From Tolypeutes matacus (Eukaryota > Chordata > Mammalia > Cingulata > Chlamyphoridae), in contig JAKSZT010038599.1 of the NCBI GenBank assembly GCA_026826555.1, forward strand, positions 3,498,785 through 3,562,784: 64,000 nucleotides of DNA, written 5' to 3'. Under the pieces are notes generated by a model. That model ran no database searches. It was not told where the DNA came from and saw nothing but the letters and a program-made list of their open reading frames with translations. A program made the translations under genes and the position numbers. How positions within the stretch are numbered: the first letter of the stretch is position 1; every line of letters begins with the position of its first letter. This document shows, in pieces, positions 10,813-22,090 of the stretch.

Positions 10813-11849
10813 ATTACACGTATTTATCAATTTCTTTTGGAAAGTTTCTGTGTTGTGTCTATATAGCATGTATGCAATTGAGATTTAACAGATATGATAA
10901 GCTGTCTCAACATTCATTATGAATTCAATAAAGATTTATTAAGGACTTTCTATATGTATTGGGTATGCTAAGCAATAAAATTATACTTTCAAGGGGTACA
11001 ATTAAAGTAATAAATAATTACAATCCAATTTTGGTGAGCTCTAAAATTCAAATATGTAATAGAAATTTAACCTCTAGGATTTGTAGGCAGATTAAAAAAT
11101 ATGACAGTTGAGCTGAAGCATCTTGTTTTTTTAAATAAATAAGATTTTAGAATACATTCAAGGTAGAGAAAAATGCTTTAAGGGGCACAAGTATTTGAGA
11201 AAAAAATATCTTCTTTAGGAAACCAAGAATAGACTTTTTGGTTTTCAGAGTTTAAATTTCCTGGAAGGAAGTAATGACTGAAGATGGACTGGCATCCAGA
11301 AGCAGATTTAATGAAGACTATACATTTTCTAGGGGGAACTTTTGAAAGATTTTTAAACAGGTTGTTGACAGGAAACTCCAAAGTTCATACCCTATAAAGA
11401 AACTTCTCAAGCCATATAATGCCAACTTTCTTTTTTATTTTGTGTTTTTCCAGTGTGCTATTATCTTAGTTTATCTTTTCTTTCCATGGTGGTGGCAGAA
11501 ACTGCTGCTACTGCTGTATCAACAATAAATTCTTAACCTACTTTCAACATATCTGGTACCTTAGTGTCAAAAATATGTGAAGCTAATTAAAACCAAAAAC
11601 TGTCATACTGAAGTAACAAATTTCATGACATGTTATGAAAATTTCAATTATTGCTCTGAACACTCTGTGAGAAAATAATGCAAAATGTGTGGCAAGGAAT
11701 ATTGTGAATGATTTTAACTGAGGTCTGAAAAATGCAATTCTCAGGTATTTAAAAAAATTTACCCACTTCAGTTTAATCACCATTATTAATTTGGAAGACA
11801 TCAGTAATAATAATAATAAACATTGATTATGTTTTAACATGAGCTAAAT
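10813..11849. other. No recognised gene or repeat
   Basis: A 'caataaagatttattaaggac' segment near 10925 is a common mammalian interspersed motif that I cannot assign. Minus-strand open frames at 11178-11381 and 11583-11840 (67 and 85 codons) show no recognisable domain. A short (TAA)n run lies near 11806-11820. Confidence 0.3.
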
Positions 11850-12451
11850 TGTATATTGGCTTTCTATTACAGTGTAACAAACTTAGTGGCTTAAAATAAC
11901 ATCCATTTATTGACTGACATTTCTCAGGTCAAATTTCAGGGAGGTGTGACTGAGTTCTTTGTTTATGGTCTTTAAAGGATGAAATTCAGGTGTTAGCTGG
12001 GCTGTATTCCTTTCTGGAGCTTCAGGTTCTCTTTCAATCTCACATTGTTGTTGATAGAATTCAGTTTCTTGAAATTGTAGGAACAAGGCCCCTATTCTCT
12101 TTCTAGCTCTCAAACAGGACCCATTCCATACTTCTAGAAGTAGCTCAGAATTCCTTGCATGAAGTTCCCTCTACAGACCCTCTCATGCATTTAATCTTTC
12201 TGACTTAAACAGGGCCTCACTCAATTAGGTCAGGCCTCCCAAGCTGAGGTACTCTCCCTGTTTTTCAACTCCACCATTAGGCACCTTGATCACATCAGCA
12301 AAATTCTTTTGGCATATAATGTAAAATAATGGGACATTGATATTTCATCATATTCACAGTCACCACCTCCCACACCCCCAAACTTAAGGGCACAGAAACA
12401 CACAAAATTGGGCAAGGGTCTTAGGGGTCTTAGAATTCTGCTTGCCATATA
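11850..12451 (-). mobile_element. MLT1-like LTR, minus strand
   Basis: Plus-strand text begins 'tgtatattggctttctattac', then 'aacaaacttagtggcttaaaa', 'ggtgttagctgggctgtattcc', 'aattaggtcaggcctccca' and finishes 'cttagaattctgcttgccatat', which is the inverted MLT1 head (TGTGGTAGGCAGAAT-type). It spans most of a complete solo LTR, diverged. The 68-codon frame at 12113-11907 is incidental. Confidence 0.7.
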
Positions 12452-12459
12452 AGCATTGT

Positions 12460-12640
12460 GTTTGATGGGTTACATGCATTATTTTATTGATATTTCAATA
12501 TAATGGATTATTCTAGATTTATGGGTGAGTAAAGCAAGTCTTTGAGAGGATTAGAAACTTGCCATCAGTCATATTCTGGACACAATTAAGCTAGGATTTA
12601 GAATCCAAAAGGCAGCTTTTAAATTTTGTGAGATACTGCC
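12460..12640 (-). mobile_element. MIR SINE, minus strand
   Basis: Contains 'gttacatgcattattttattg', then '...gagaggattagaaacttgccatcagtcat' and 'aagctaggatttagaatccaaaaggcag', matching in order the inverted MIR consensus as I remember it. Confidence 0.6.
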
Positions 12641-12744
12641 CTGTTAATGGTTAATTAAAAATAATCTCATTTAACAAAAACTGAATTATAACTTTTGATG
12701 ACAACTATAGAAAAATACTGATTCTATTTCATTTTCTGTTTTTA

Positions 12745-13170
12745 CATTATTATGCTGATGTATATGGGACTATGAATATGATGGATTTTACTTCCATGAT
12801 TATGTTATATTACATGGCACAATTGACTGAAGATAGCTTAACTTGTGTTCTTAATATAATCATACAAGTCCTTTAAAAGCAGAAAATTTTCTTTGGCTTG
12901 TCACAGAGAGGAAATGAGAGAGATCTAAATTTTGAGAAGGAAGTTATCTGCTTATGAGATGGGGGAAGAGGGGAGTTGTAAGGGCCAGAGAGCAGCCTCT
13001 AGAAGCTGATAATATAGAAAAGATGATATTAAAATAAAGGAGATGGGAAAAGTTAGGAAAAGGCAGTAGAAAAAGACATTCCAACATCATGGGAGAGGAT
13101 CATGTTGGTTTCACATGTGGAGCCATCAAAGCCACATGACACCTGGAACCTGAAATTAATCTGGAATCAT
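12745..13170 (+). mobile_element. MLT1-like LTR fragment, plus strand
   Basis: 'ccatgattatgttatattacatggcac', 'cataca agtcctttaaaagcagaaaattttc', 'cctctagaagctgata' and 'cattccaacatcatgg' follow the middle of an MLT1-type LTR. Both ends are worn. Confidence 0.5.
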
Positions 13171-14982
13171 TTTTTTTTTTTGCCTTACATATGGAAATGT
13201 ATACATCTAAAATGTTTTTGTTACTTTTTTATATAGTGTATGTATTAAAATTTTTTAATATATAGCTTTTGCAAAGAAGAATTTGTTTCTCCACCTAGAA
13301 TTTTTTTCCAGAGGAAAAGCTATTCCAAAGACACTTTTTTCCCCTCCTATACAAAAGGAGTATTTTGAAATAGTAGTAGTGGCCCTAATATACACAAGCT
13401 GAACATTCCCATTTCCCCTTCCTACAAAGTATTTATTATGATTTATTGGCCTTTCCTTTCATATGCATATGTTAATAAACACAGGTGGGTAGAAGCCATA
13501 TGGTCACACTTTCTAATTCATCTTTGTCCTTAAGGATACATTAAATTTTATTACAGGGTTTCCATAAAGTCACTTTTTCATGCTCACATTATTCTCTGTT
13601 TTACCAATATTTCAAAGACAATGCCAAGACTCTTTTCTATATCATAGTAAACAGGTAATGACATTTAAATCAATAAGCACTTTAGTCCTAATGCATACCG
13701 CTGGGGATTAAGGAGAAATACAGTATGAATTAGCATGTTACCTTTACATGAAAAGCCTCATTCATCAAGGAAAAAAGTCTTGCAGAAGCAACAAAATCTA
13801 TTGGTAGCGCTCTAACAACTAACTGATCACTTACATTTTCATGGCATTTTAATGCTAAGGGAGCAGGAGCATGGAATCACAAAGTGGGTTTAACAAAAGT
13901 ATTTAGTAATAGTGAAAAATACTGATTAAACCATTCCCTAGTTCCTGGCAACAACTGGCACTTAGAATGAACACACTAAAAATTCAAAGGACTAAGGAAA
14001 CACTGATTAGAAAGTAATAATCTCCGACATACACAGCATTTTTACCTAACATAGTCTTTGCTGTTTTTCTTTTCCTTCCCAGTTCTCAGCCTGCAGGGAC
14101 ATCTTGATTCCAATTAAATAAATATCCTCCAAATTCCCCTAATCCTTTCAAACTCTCTTTTAAATATCTAGCTCACAAGTGGGCAGGAAGTCAATATTAG
14201 ACCTGAGTTAGAAAAACTTCTCTATTTTGACCTTTTGATCATATCACAGGCTGTGTCTAGGAAAAGATTAAATGACATTTTTCTGCATTTTCTGACAGTT
14301 TGTCTCACACCTCTCACTTCTTTTTCAGGGGAGATAGAAGTTCCTATTCCATATACTAAATGTGCATGAACTTGAGGGAGAGTAATAGATAAAAAATAAA
14401 TGGAAACTAGAGATAGATGAAAATTGAGAAGGATAAACTTACGTAAATATCAAATAAATTCTGGACAGGAAAAAAACAACAAAAAACAAAGAAAGGGATC
14501 AGTGTTAGAGCACCAGGCACAAGGTTTGTAAATGATGCTATTTATGTTACTGCTGTAGATATGACTTGAAATTTGAGCACAATTTATAAATAGAATAACA
14601 CTGGTGGACATTCAGTTTGGTATTGAATATAGAATGGAGATGTGTTTTAAAGAGACCTGGACAATTCTAAACTGGATTTGTCTGCATGAATTGGAATAAT
14701 TTTGTTTATGGCCCCCCAGAGCTGCACAGGATTTGGAATAAATAAGATCCACAACCACCCATTGTGTTTTCAATCTCCTTGTTGTTTATACCTGTGATAT
14801 AAAATAAATAAAAATGCATATCATCTCAGTAATCTCTGCTTGAACACTGCCTTAGAAAGGACTTTCAGAACTCTAAATGCAAGTGTTTTATGTAGGTAAC
14901 AAACTGTAAGTTCAAGTCAAAATACAAGTTAGTTTATAGAGTAGCAACATTATCTGCCCCCATATAATATTTCTCTCATTCA
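13171..14982. other. No recognised gene; unique-looking DNA
   Basis: No repeat family recognised over 1.8 kb apart from short T runs near 13180 and 13340. No open frame of note. Confidence 0.3.
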
Positions 14983-15273
14983 GCTGCCCAGAAAAGCAAA
15001 GGAAGCAAGGAAGCCTGACAATTGACATATTACCTCATCTGCACCATAGTAAAGGTTGCAGTAGAGATACCATCTTGCTTTTCCTTTAGCCATAGAGTTT
15101 GTATATAACTGGTTTTCCATACAATAATTCTTAGCTTCAGCTATGTCTCTCAGTTAAGGTTAATATATTGGTACTTTGTGTGGGTACCGTTCTTGCTTGG
15201 CATGTTCAAGGATATAATCTGGTTGTATTTCAGCAAATTGCTCCTTCTCTGAGTTTGCATTCTTTGGGGTCTC
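14983..15273 (-). pseudogene. Weak candidate for a degraded coding fragment
   Basis: On the minus strand one frame stays open from 15273 except for two stops at about 15160-15162 and 15154-15156, and then closes at 14980-14982, giving about 97 codons in all. The translated text has a mixed polar composition, including a Lys/Glu-rich part and a Tyr/Cys-rich part, unlike the low-complexity frames nearby. No family is recognised. It could well be chance. Confidence 0.15.
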
Positions 15274-15544
15274 TTAATACTTTGGTCAGAGTCTGCAGGA
15301 TGGTGGAGCTGTTTCCTTGCTGCTAGTCAAGAAGCTTGAAGGGTATGTTTAACATCCATGGCTGGCTGCAGCAGTGGCATGTTGCTCACTAGCATTTTAT
15401 TGGTTTAAGTTTTTCTCTTTCCCATGATTACTGGTTATCAGCCTTTGAGTACAATTTGAACCCAGATATCACTATAGATCCTGCTAGCAGGTTATTTGTG
15501 ATTGTATCAAGCCTGTGGTCCTTGTACATCTTTGATATCATCTG

Positions 15545-16770
15545 CATTGCTCGCCTAATTGATTTTTTTCCTGGTTGATTTTTAAAATAAACTTTTTATT
15601 TAAGAATAGTTTTCCATCTATAATAAAGTTGGAAAGAGAGTACATTTGTCCCATAGCTAGTTTCCCTATTGCTAACATTAGTATGGTTCATCTGTCACAA
15701 TTAATGAGAGCATATTGATAAATGTCTATTAACTAAAGTTCATACTTTACTCAGATGTCCTTGTTTTTACAACATCTCCTTTTTCTGTTGCAGAATCCCA
15801 ACCAGAGCATAACATTCATTTTAATTATTATGTTACCTTAGGATCCACTTGGCTGTGATAGTTTCTCAGACTTGCCTTGTTTTATTTTATGAAATTTTTA
15901 TTTCAGAAGTGTGGGTATAATAGTCCATAATATTGTTTCCTATTTCTTCTTTTTTATTTTTAACTATGTGTCTTGATTTGAAACAAGAAACGTCTTTGAA
16001 AAACACTATCTAAAGCTGCTGAACCAAAACAAAGCCAGGGAAGAAAGTAAACGTAGAATAAGTTGACTGGACAATTGTACATGTTTCTGCAGAATATGTA
16101 CAATGAAGTGGATCTTAAAAGCTATTTGGGTTTATAATATGACATTAGGATGAAATGGTTATTGACCCTGACAATTTTGAAGAGTATTGGTCAGGTATTT
16201 TTTATGATACTACTCTATTGGAATTTATTTGTCTAGTATTTTGCTCATGGTAAAACAAGAACTATAGATTTTGGGGAGGAAGACCAGAGAGGTAAAGTGT
16301 CATTTTCATAACATCATACCAAAGGCACGTATTATCATCATGATATAATACAGTTGATGCAATCTTGATCACTTGGCTGAGGTAGTGTTTGTAAGGTTAC
16401 ACCACTACAAAAGTACTATTTTCCCACTTTCCACAGTGTGCTCTTTGGAAGGAAGTCAACATATACAACCCACACTTAAAAAGTGGAGAGTTAAGTTTCA
16501 CCTCCTTGGGGACTGAGTACCTACATAAATTATTTGCAATACTTCTGCATGGGAGATTTCGTATCCTCTCCTCCAATTATGTATTTACTCAATTGTTTGT
16601 TTTTATCACTATGAACTCCTGGGTATTTATTTTATACTTTGAGTTATAATCCAAAGTTTCTCTATTTTTTTACTCAATTTTTTTCAGGTTTGGAAATTCG
16701 GAGCTCATTCATCTGGCTACTGTCTCTTTAGACACACCCCCATTCATTCAGGATTGTTTTTGTTCACAGA
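15545..16770 (-). mobile_element. Ancient L1M-type 3' region, probably antisense
   Basis: 'taaactttttatttaagaatagttttccatc', 'tactcagatgtccttgtttttacaacatctcc', 'agaatcccaaccagagcataac', then 'ttgatcacttggctgaggtagtg', 'tacataaattatttgcaatacttctgcatggg' and 'gagttataatccaaagtttctc' match old L1M sequence in the order I remember. The orientation is my best guess. Strongly diverged. Confidence 0.5.
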
Positions 16771-16788
16771 CTGTACAGTCATATTTAG

Positions 16789-17461
16789 AGTGGCAGTTTA
16801 ATATTATTTATAAATTCCAGAAAGAGATATTGATTATGTTTGTAAACTGGTCTGTTCCTCTGGGCATGATATCTCTTTGATTGTATTAAATTTAGAGGTT
16901 TCACTTTTAATTTAATAAATCAAAATTAAGGATTTGATTCAACCATCATATTAGGGCAACTCAGTTTGGGTCCCTGCCCCTTTGGTGGGCTATATAAATA
17001 GACAATCAGTCAAGAAACAGAAGTAGATACACAGGAGGACACAGAAAAAGACACAGCAGAGGAGAGGACTTAGTTTTGATGCTGGAGCCCCAGAGAGCTA
17101 TGAGACATTTGCTGATAGTTTACACCTGACCTTGTGAAGAGACCAGAGCAGCTGAGACAGCCCGGAAAGAAATGGTTCCTGGGAAGAGAGACGAGCCTTC
17201 CAGTCTACAGCTGAGATCTTTAGAAGTTGGGCCCACGGAGCCTTAAGAGGAAGAGTAATCCTGAAACCTGGCAGACTTGGCCCGCCATCTTGCTTCGACA
17301 CATGACAAATGACTTTGGGTGAGAAAGTACCTCTTATAGTACCTTGAGTTGGACTCTTTAGGTCCTTGTGACTGAATGCTTCTACCCCAAATAAATACCC
17401 TTTATAAAAGCCAATAGATTTCTGGTACTTTGCCTCAGCATCCCTTTGACTGACTAATACA
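16789..17461 (+). mobile_element. MaLR-type solo LTR (family of the 1679 element)
   Basis: Starts at 'agtggcagtttaatattatttataaattcc' (TGTGGCA start changed to AGTGGCA), has AATAAA in 'ccccaaataaataccctttataaaag' near 17384-17410, and ends TGACTAATACA at 17461. About 670 bp, longer than its relatives. An insert of repeated 'agacaca' text near 17010-17060 may explain the length. A 128-codon minus-strand frame (17484-17098) is an accident of the LTR. Confidence 0.8.
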
Positions 17462-17889
17462 TCTGATAAAGTAAATACTAACATGATATGTACAAAGTAT
17501 ATGAAAATACCAGGAATGATCCATCTACAACAATTATAAAGTTCTTTTCAGCCACAATATAAGTTAAAAAATTGAACAATCATATCAAACCAAAAGTCAT
17601 ACAATAATAAAAACTATACATCAAAAAGTCTTCTTAAAACATGGATTTACTTCTTTTAACCTCATATAAATGAGTAAATGAAGCCATTTTGGTTAGAAAG
17701 GTAATTGAAGGCAAGTATGTACACATTTTTAATAGTATTCTTTTTTGGGAGGAGCAGGTCAAAAGATCTGTAACATTAATAAATGGAAATAAGTAATATT
17801 AAAAATATTTACCATTTATCAAATGATAGAAATTTATTTTCAATGTTTTATATTATTCATAATGCATTAGCAAAATAGTATATTAAATT
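17462..17889. other. No recognised feature
   Basis: AT-rich DNA without gene or clear repeat. Confidence 0.3.
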
Positions 17890-18264
17890 TAAATAAATGA
17901 AGAACTTTTGCTTTGAGACAAGGTGGAATAACATGGACCAGATTTACTCTCCTAACTAAAACAAATCTACCTCCACCAAAAATAAATAATAAAAGGACAA
18001 AATATACAAACAATAGTTTTTAAGAAACAAGAGATGCGGCAGTGAAGCACGAGAATTCTGAGAGATGGAGGTGGGGAACAATAACAAAAAATATGGTCAT
18101 TTGTGCTTGAGAGAATTTTCAGGATGCAATGCATGGAGAGGGATGTCAATTTAAGCCTTTTATTCTTTGATTTGAGGAGATGGATCTGAGAGTACAGGGA
18201 GACCAAGATGACTACAATTTACAAGGCAGAGCACTGGAGAGGATGAACTACACATAAAAAGAAC

Positions 18265-18446
18265 TGTGGCTCAATCAGTAGGGCTCCCGTTTACCATATG
18301 GGAGGCCCCGGGTTCGGCTCCCGGGGCCTCCTGGTGAAGGCAAGCCCGCCCCCACGGCGTGGTTGGCTGACCCAGTGAGCACAAGCAGCAAGGGGGGGGA
18401 TAAATGAATAAATAAATAAAATCTTTAAAAAAAAAAAAAAAAAAAA
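18265..18446 (+). mobile_element. DAS-type tRNA-derived SINE, copy 1
   Basis: tRNA-like head from 'tgtggctcaatcagtaggg' (box A region), 'accatatgggaggcc', box B 'gggttcggctccc', a unique body with 'cacggcgtggttggctgaccc' and 'gagcacaagcagcaagg', then a seven-to-eight G run, 'gataaatgaataaataaataaaatc' and an A20 tail. The first nine or so bases of the family (ggaagcggc) are missing. Flanking 'aaaaagaac' on the left and 'aaaaagaac' after the tail look like a target duplication. Transcription by RNA polymerase III is expected for this family, not shown. Confidence 0.9.
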
Positions 18447-18601
18447 GAACTTGGGACTTGCAGAGAATACCCCATGAGTATATAATTGAGTATTGAGTAC
18501 TGATACATGTGAAAAATTACCAGAGACTGGGGAAAGCAACACCAAAATTTATTTGAAATAACAGTGCACAGTGCAGACAGAGGGTCAAGAATAACACCCA
18601 C

Positions 18602-18794
18602 GAGGGAAGCGGCTGTGGCTCAATCAGTAGGGCTCCCGTTTACCATATGGGAGGCCCAGGGTTTGGTTTCCGGGGCCTCCTGGTGAAGGCAAGCTCGCCC
18701 ACACGGCGTGGTTAGCTGACCCAGCGAGCACAAGCAGCAAGGGGGGGATAAATGAATAAATAAATAAAATCTTTAAAAAAAAAAAAAAAAAAAA
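18602..18794 (+). mobile_element. DAS-type SINE, copy 2, with perfect target duplication
   Basis: Full-length head 'gagggaagcggctgtggctc', same body and G-run/AATAAATAAA tail as copy 1. Box B is degraded to 'gggtttggtttcc'. The flanking 15-mers aagaataacacccac at 18587-18601 and 18795-18809 are identical, so this is a clean, fairly recent insertion. It lies only about 155 bp from copy 1. Confidence 0.95.
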
Positions 18795-19234
18795 AAGAAT
18801 AACACCCACCAGCCAGACTGGAAATCTCCTGATACACAGAACATTGGCAGAATACAAACCAAGATCTTATCTCTGTAGGGGATAATTAGACCTAGGCTGA
18901 GCACTAGTCCAGTCATGCCTAAAAGTTTCTAGGCAAGATCCTAAAGGATTAAACTGAAAGTAATTGTGTCCCAGATGACAACTAAAGAATATGTGTAGAA
19001 ATCCAAAAGTAACGGAGACCAAACACGGTATAATTTACTAAGCCTATCATTTAATCAAAAATTACCAGACATACAAAGAAAAAGGACAGGTAACTCAGAG
19101 TGAGGAGCAAAGTTAATTAATTGAAACTAACCCAGAACTAACACCTAGATTAGAATTTGAGGACAAAGATATTAAAATAATTATTATAGTGGTGTCCCAT
19201 ATATTAAAAGAATTAAATGGTGACAGGAAGTATA

Positions 19235-19770
19235 GAATCATTTTTGTTTTATTGAGACTTGTTTAATGACCCAGAATATGGTTTATCTACTAAATGTTCC
19301 TTGTACACACAAAAACAATGTATTATTTTTCTGTTGGATGGAATGTCCTATATGTCAATTAGAAAAATTGGTTGATAGTGCTGTTCAGACCTATATTCTT
19401 ACTGATCTTTTGTCCACTTTGGTATCAATGTTTAAGAGAAAGATACTGAAATCATTTGACTATTTTTATGAAATTGTGTATTTTAACTTGCAGTTCTTTC
19501 AGTTTTTGCTTAGCATATCTTGAAGATCTGTTTTTAGTTAATAATAACTTAGGGTTTTATGTCCTCCTTATGAATTGATCACTTTACCATTATGAAAAGA
19601 TCTTCTTTATCCCTGGTGATATTCTTTGCTTTTAATTCTGTAACAAAGCTACACCTGTTTTATTTTTGGGTAGTTTTAGCATCATATATTTGTTTCTATA
19701 TTTTTTACTTAATCCTTATTTGGCTTTCATGCTTAAATTTCATTTCTGGTAGGAAACACATATTTAGTGC
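19235..19770 (-). mobile_element. Ancient L1 ORF2 (endonuclease region), antisense
   Basis: 'gaattgatcactttaccattatgaaaagatcttctttatccctggtgatattctttgcttttaattc' in the plus-strand text is the inverted L1 ORF2 endonuclease-coding pattern seen in old L1M copies. It is followed by the 'aagctacacctgttttatttttgg' block. The frames at 19266-19523 and 19592-19783 on the plus strand are antisense accidents. Confidence 0.65.
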
Positions 19771-19889
19771 CATTTTTTTTTAAATTAATTAATTTATTTA
19801 TTTATTTGAGATATAGGGGGCTGGGAATTGAACCCGGGACCTCATATATGGGAAGCTGGCACTCAAACACTTAGCCACGTCAGCTCCAC
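19771..19889 (-). mobile_element. Older DAS SINE, minus strand (first of two)
   Basis: Plus strand: T-rich/ATTT tail, 'gggggctgggaattgaacccgggacctcatatatgggaagctggcac' and 'cacttagccacgtcagctcc', i.e. the inverted tRNA-like head with box B 'gggttcaattccc'. This is the short DAS type, different from copies 1 and 2. Confidence 0.85.
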
Positions 19890-20003
19890 CAAGTTGGTTA
19901 TTTTCATTTGTTTTGGTTTTTTGAGGAGACACTGGGAAACGAACCTGGGACCTCCCATGTGGGAAGCAGGTGCTCAACTGCTTGAGCCATATCTGCTCCC
20001 TGG
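19890..20003 (-). mobile_element. Older DAS SINE, minus strand (second of two)
   Basis: 'ggagacactgggaaacgaacctgggacctcccatgtgggaagcaggtgctcaactgcttgagccatatctgctccc' is the typical inverted DAS head. It lies head to tail with the previous copy; this could be a tandem dimer or two insertions. Confidence 0.9.
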
Positions 20004-20019
20004 TTCTCGTTTTTTTTTA

Positions 20020-21490
20020 AATCCAATTGCAAAATACGGATAATAGCCAAAACAACTTAAAAATAATAAATTTGGAGGACTAACATAACCTCATTAAAAA
20101 TATATCATATAACTACATTAATCAAGACTCTTGATTGTGGTATTGGCACCAAGATAGACAAACCAATCCTTTTAATAAAATAGAGTTCATAAATAAACCC
20201 ACACCTACATGAACAACTGATTTGCTACAAAGGTATAAATGCAATTTAGTGGAGAAGAGGTAGTTTTTTGTTTGTTTGTTTTAATGAATTGTGCTGGACA
20301 ATTGGATATTTCATAGGGAAAACTAATTTCAATGCCTACCTTGCATCATATAAAAACAAACAAATTCAAAATTGAACATAGACCTTAAAGAAAAAATCTA
20401 AATGTATGAAACTTCAAGAAGAAATAGGAGAAATTATTGGTTGCTTTGGGTTAGCAAAGATTTGTCAATGACAACACCAAAAATATGAACCATAAAATAT
20501 CAAATTGAACTTCATCAAAATTGAAAACTTCTCTTTAATGACACTGTTATGCAAATGAATAGATGAACTATAGACTACAAAAAAGTATTGGGCAATCATA
20601 TATCTGGTAAAGGGTTTGTATCCAGAACATATAAATAAACTCTCAAAACTTAGTGAAAAGTACAAAAACCACAATAAAAATGGGCAAAAGTTTTGAATTT
20701 TACCAAAGAAGATATATGATATTCATTTGGGTGATACAAACTAAAACCACCATGAGATAGGAGTACATACCCATAGAATGGGACTAAAATTATGAAGACC
20801 AGCCATACCAAGTGCAGGTGAGGATATAAGGACCTGGAATTCTCATACACTGCAGTTTTCCAACTTGGAAAACAGTTTTTCAGTCCCTTAAAATGTTAAA
20901 CATACACCTACCATAAGATACAGCCATTGCACTCCTAGGTATTTATCCAAGAGCTGTGTAAGCATATATCTATACAAAAATTTATATGCAAATGTTCATA
21001 ACAGCTTTATTTGTAATAGTCAAAAACTGGAAACAACCTAGAAGCCTTTTAACTGATGAATGGATAAACAAACTAAGGTATAGCTATATACTGATATACC
21101 ATCCAGACATGAAAAGGGCTGAATTATTCATAACTGCTATAACATGAATGATCCTAAATATATTTATGCTGAGCGAAAGGAGCAATACAAAATAGAGTAC
21201 AAACCTGTATTATTCCATTTAAATGAAATTCTAGAAAATACAAATTAATCTATAGATTAATTATATAGTGATAGTAAACAGATCAGTGGTTGTTGGGGCA
21301 GGTTGCGGGAAGGGAGGGGCAGGATGGAGTGATTACAATGGGGTAGTAGAAGATTTGGGGCGTTGATATATATGTTTATTATCTTAACTGTGGTGATGGT
21401 TTCAAGGGTGTATACATAGGTCAAAATTTATATATTTATGCTTTAAATATGTATAGTTTATTGCAGGTCAATTTTATCAAAATTGATGGA
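20020..21490 (+). mobile_element. Old L1 (L1MA/L1MB-like), ORF2 3' part and 3' UTR
   Basis: 'tattggcaccaagatagacaaacc', 'attgtgctggacaattggata', 'gagatatcc'-type positions, 'ggtatttatccaagagctgtg', 'cataacagctttatttgtaatagtcaaaaactggaaacaacc', and the 3' UTR with 'gtgatggtttcaagggtgtatacat'. ORF2 is broken throughout. Minus-strand frames at 20465-20850 are antisense noise. Confidence 0.85.
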
Positions 21491-21494
21491 GTTT

Positions 21495-21860
21495 CAATTA
21501 AAGGCCATGACAACTGACAAGAAAAAAGGTCACCTTGGAATGTAATAAACAAGTTCTGGAGTCTCATGCTAACAGGAGCTGGGTGGGAAACATCCTGAGC
21601 TTGCCTGTGAATTGCAGAAATGTAAAAGAGCTGAGTCATTCACCTTTAAGACTTGTTGATTTCAGTAAAATGTAACTGTCAAGTTATTGCCCTTGCACAC
21701 GCTCACATGTATTTTCTTTGTTCTAAAGCCAAATAAAAGCCACAGTTTATGAGGTGGCTGGGCTCTTCTCTCCATATCAGACGGAGAGTCCCCTGATCCC
21801 AGTTTTTCTTCTCTTTGTTTTATTCTTTCTTTCTCATTTGTGGCACCGTTTTCACAGACC
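21495..21860 (+). mobile_element. Possible ERV LTR, plus strand
   Basis: Looks like U3-R-U5. There is a TATA/polyadenylation-like 'ccaaataaaagccac' at about 21728, then 'ggctgggctcttctctccatatcagacggagagtcccc', a pyrimidine-rich stretch, and 'gttttcacagaccc'. This plan recalls class I (gammaretrovirus-like) LTRs. I cannot fix both ends or name a family. Confidence 0.4.
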
Positions 21861-21925
21861 CAGGTCTTGAATGCCAACAAAAATAAAACTATTTTTAGAA
21901 AATCTGTATATAAGGAACATATATG

Positions 21926-21926
<1 letters not shown>

Positions 21927-21976
<50 letters not shown>
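21927..21976. repeat. (TTTA)n microsatellite
   Basis: About twelve nearly perfect TTTA units. Likely polymorphic. Confidence 0.95.
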
Positions 21977-22090
21977 TATTCGCTGATGGAGTGCACCAAC
22001 AGTCTCCAGATCATTGGTGTTAGAGTAAGAATTGTAGGAGAACATGTCACTTTCAGGGAGCATAATTACTATTGCCTGTTGCTTTGTTAC

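Larger units (their letters stand above)
17890..19230 (+). mobile_element. Ancient L1 5'-region-like sequence carrying two SINEs
   Basis: 'gacaaggtggaataacatgg' near 17918 resembles an L1M 5' UTR start. 'gattagaatttgaggacaaagatattaaaataattattatagtggtgtcccatatatt' (19150-19205) resembles the 5' part of old L1 elements before ORF1. Two DAS SINEs (18265 and 18602) were inserted into it. Assignment is tentative. Confidence 0.4.

Noticed and set aside
17098..17484. Minus-strand frame of 128 codons
   Set aside because: Lies wholly within the MaLR-type LTR; similar frames occur in the relatives at 1920, 33259 and 44951.
18265..18340. tRNA-like sequence with box A and box B
   Set aside because: Head of a SINE, repeated at 18602 and 35469 with a SINE body and A tail; not a tRNA gene.
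21927..21976. Regular short repeat that might suggest an array
   Set aside because: Simple (TTTA)n microsatellite without spacers; no CRISPR-like structure anywhere, as expected in a mammal.
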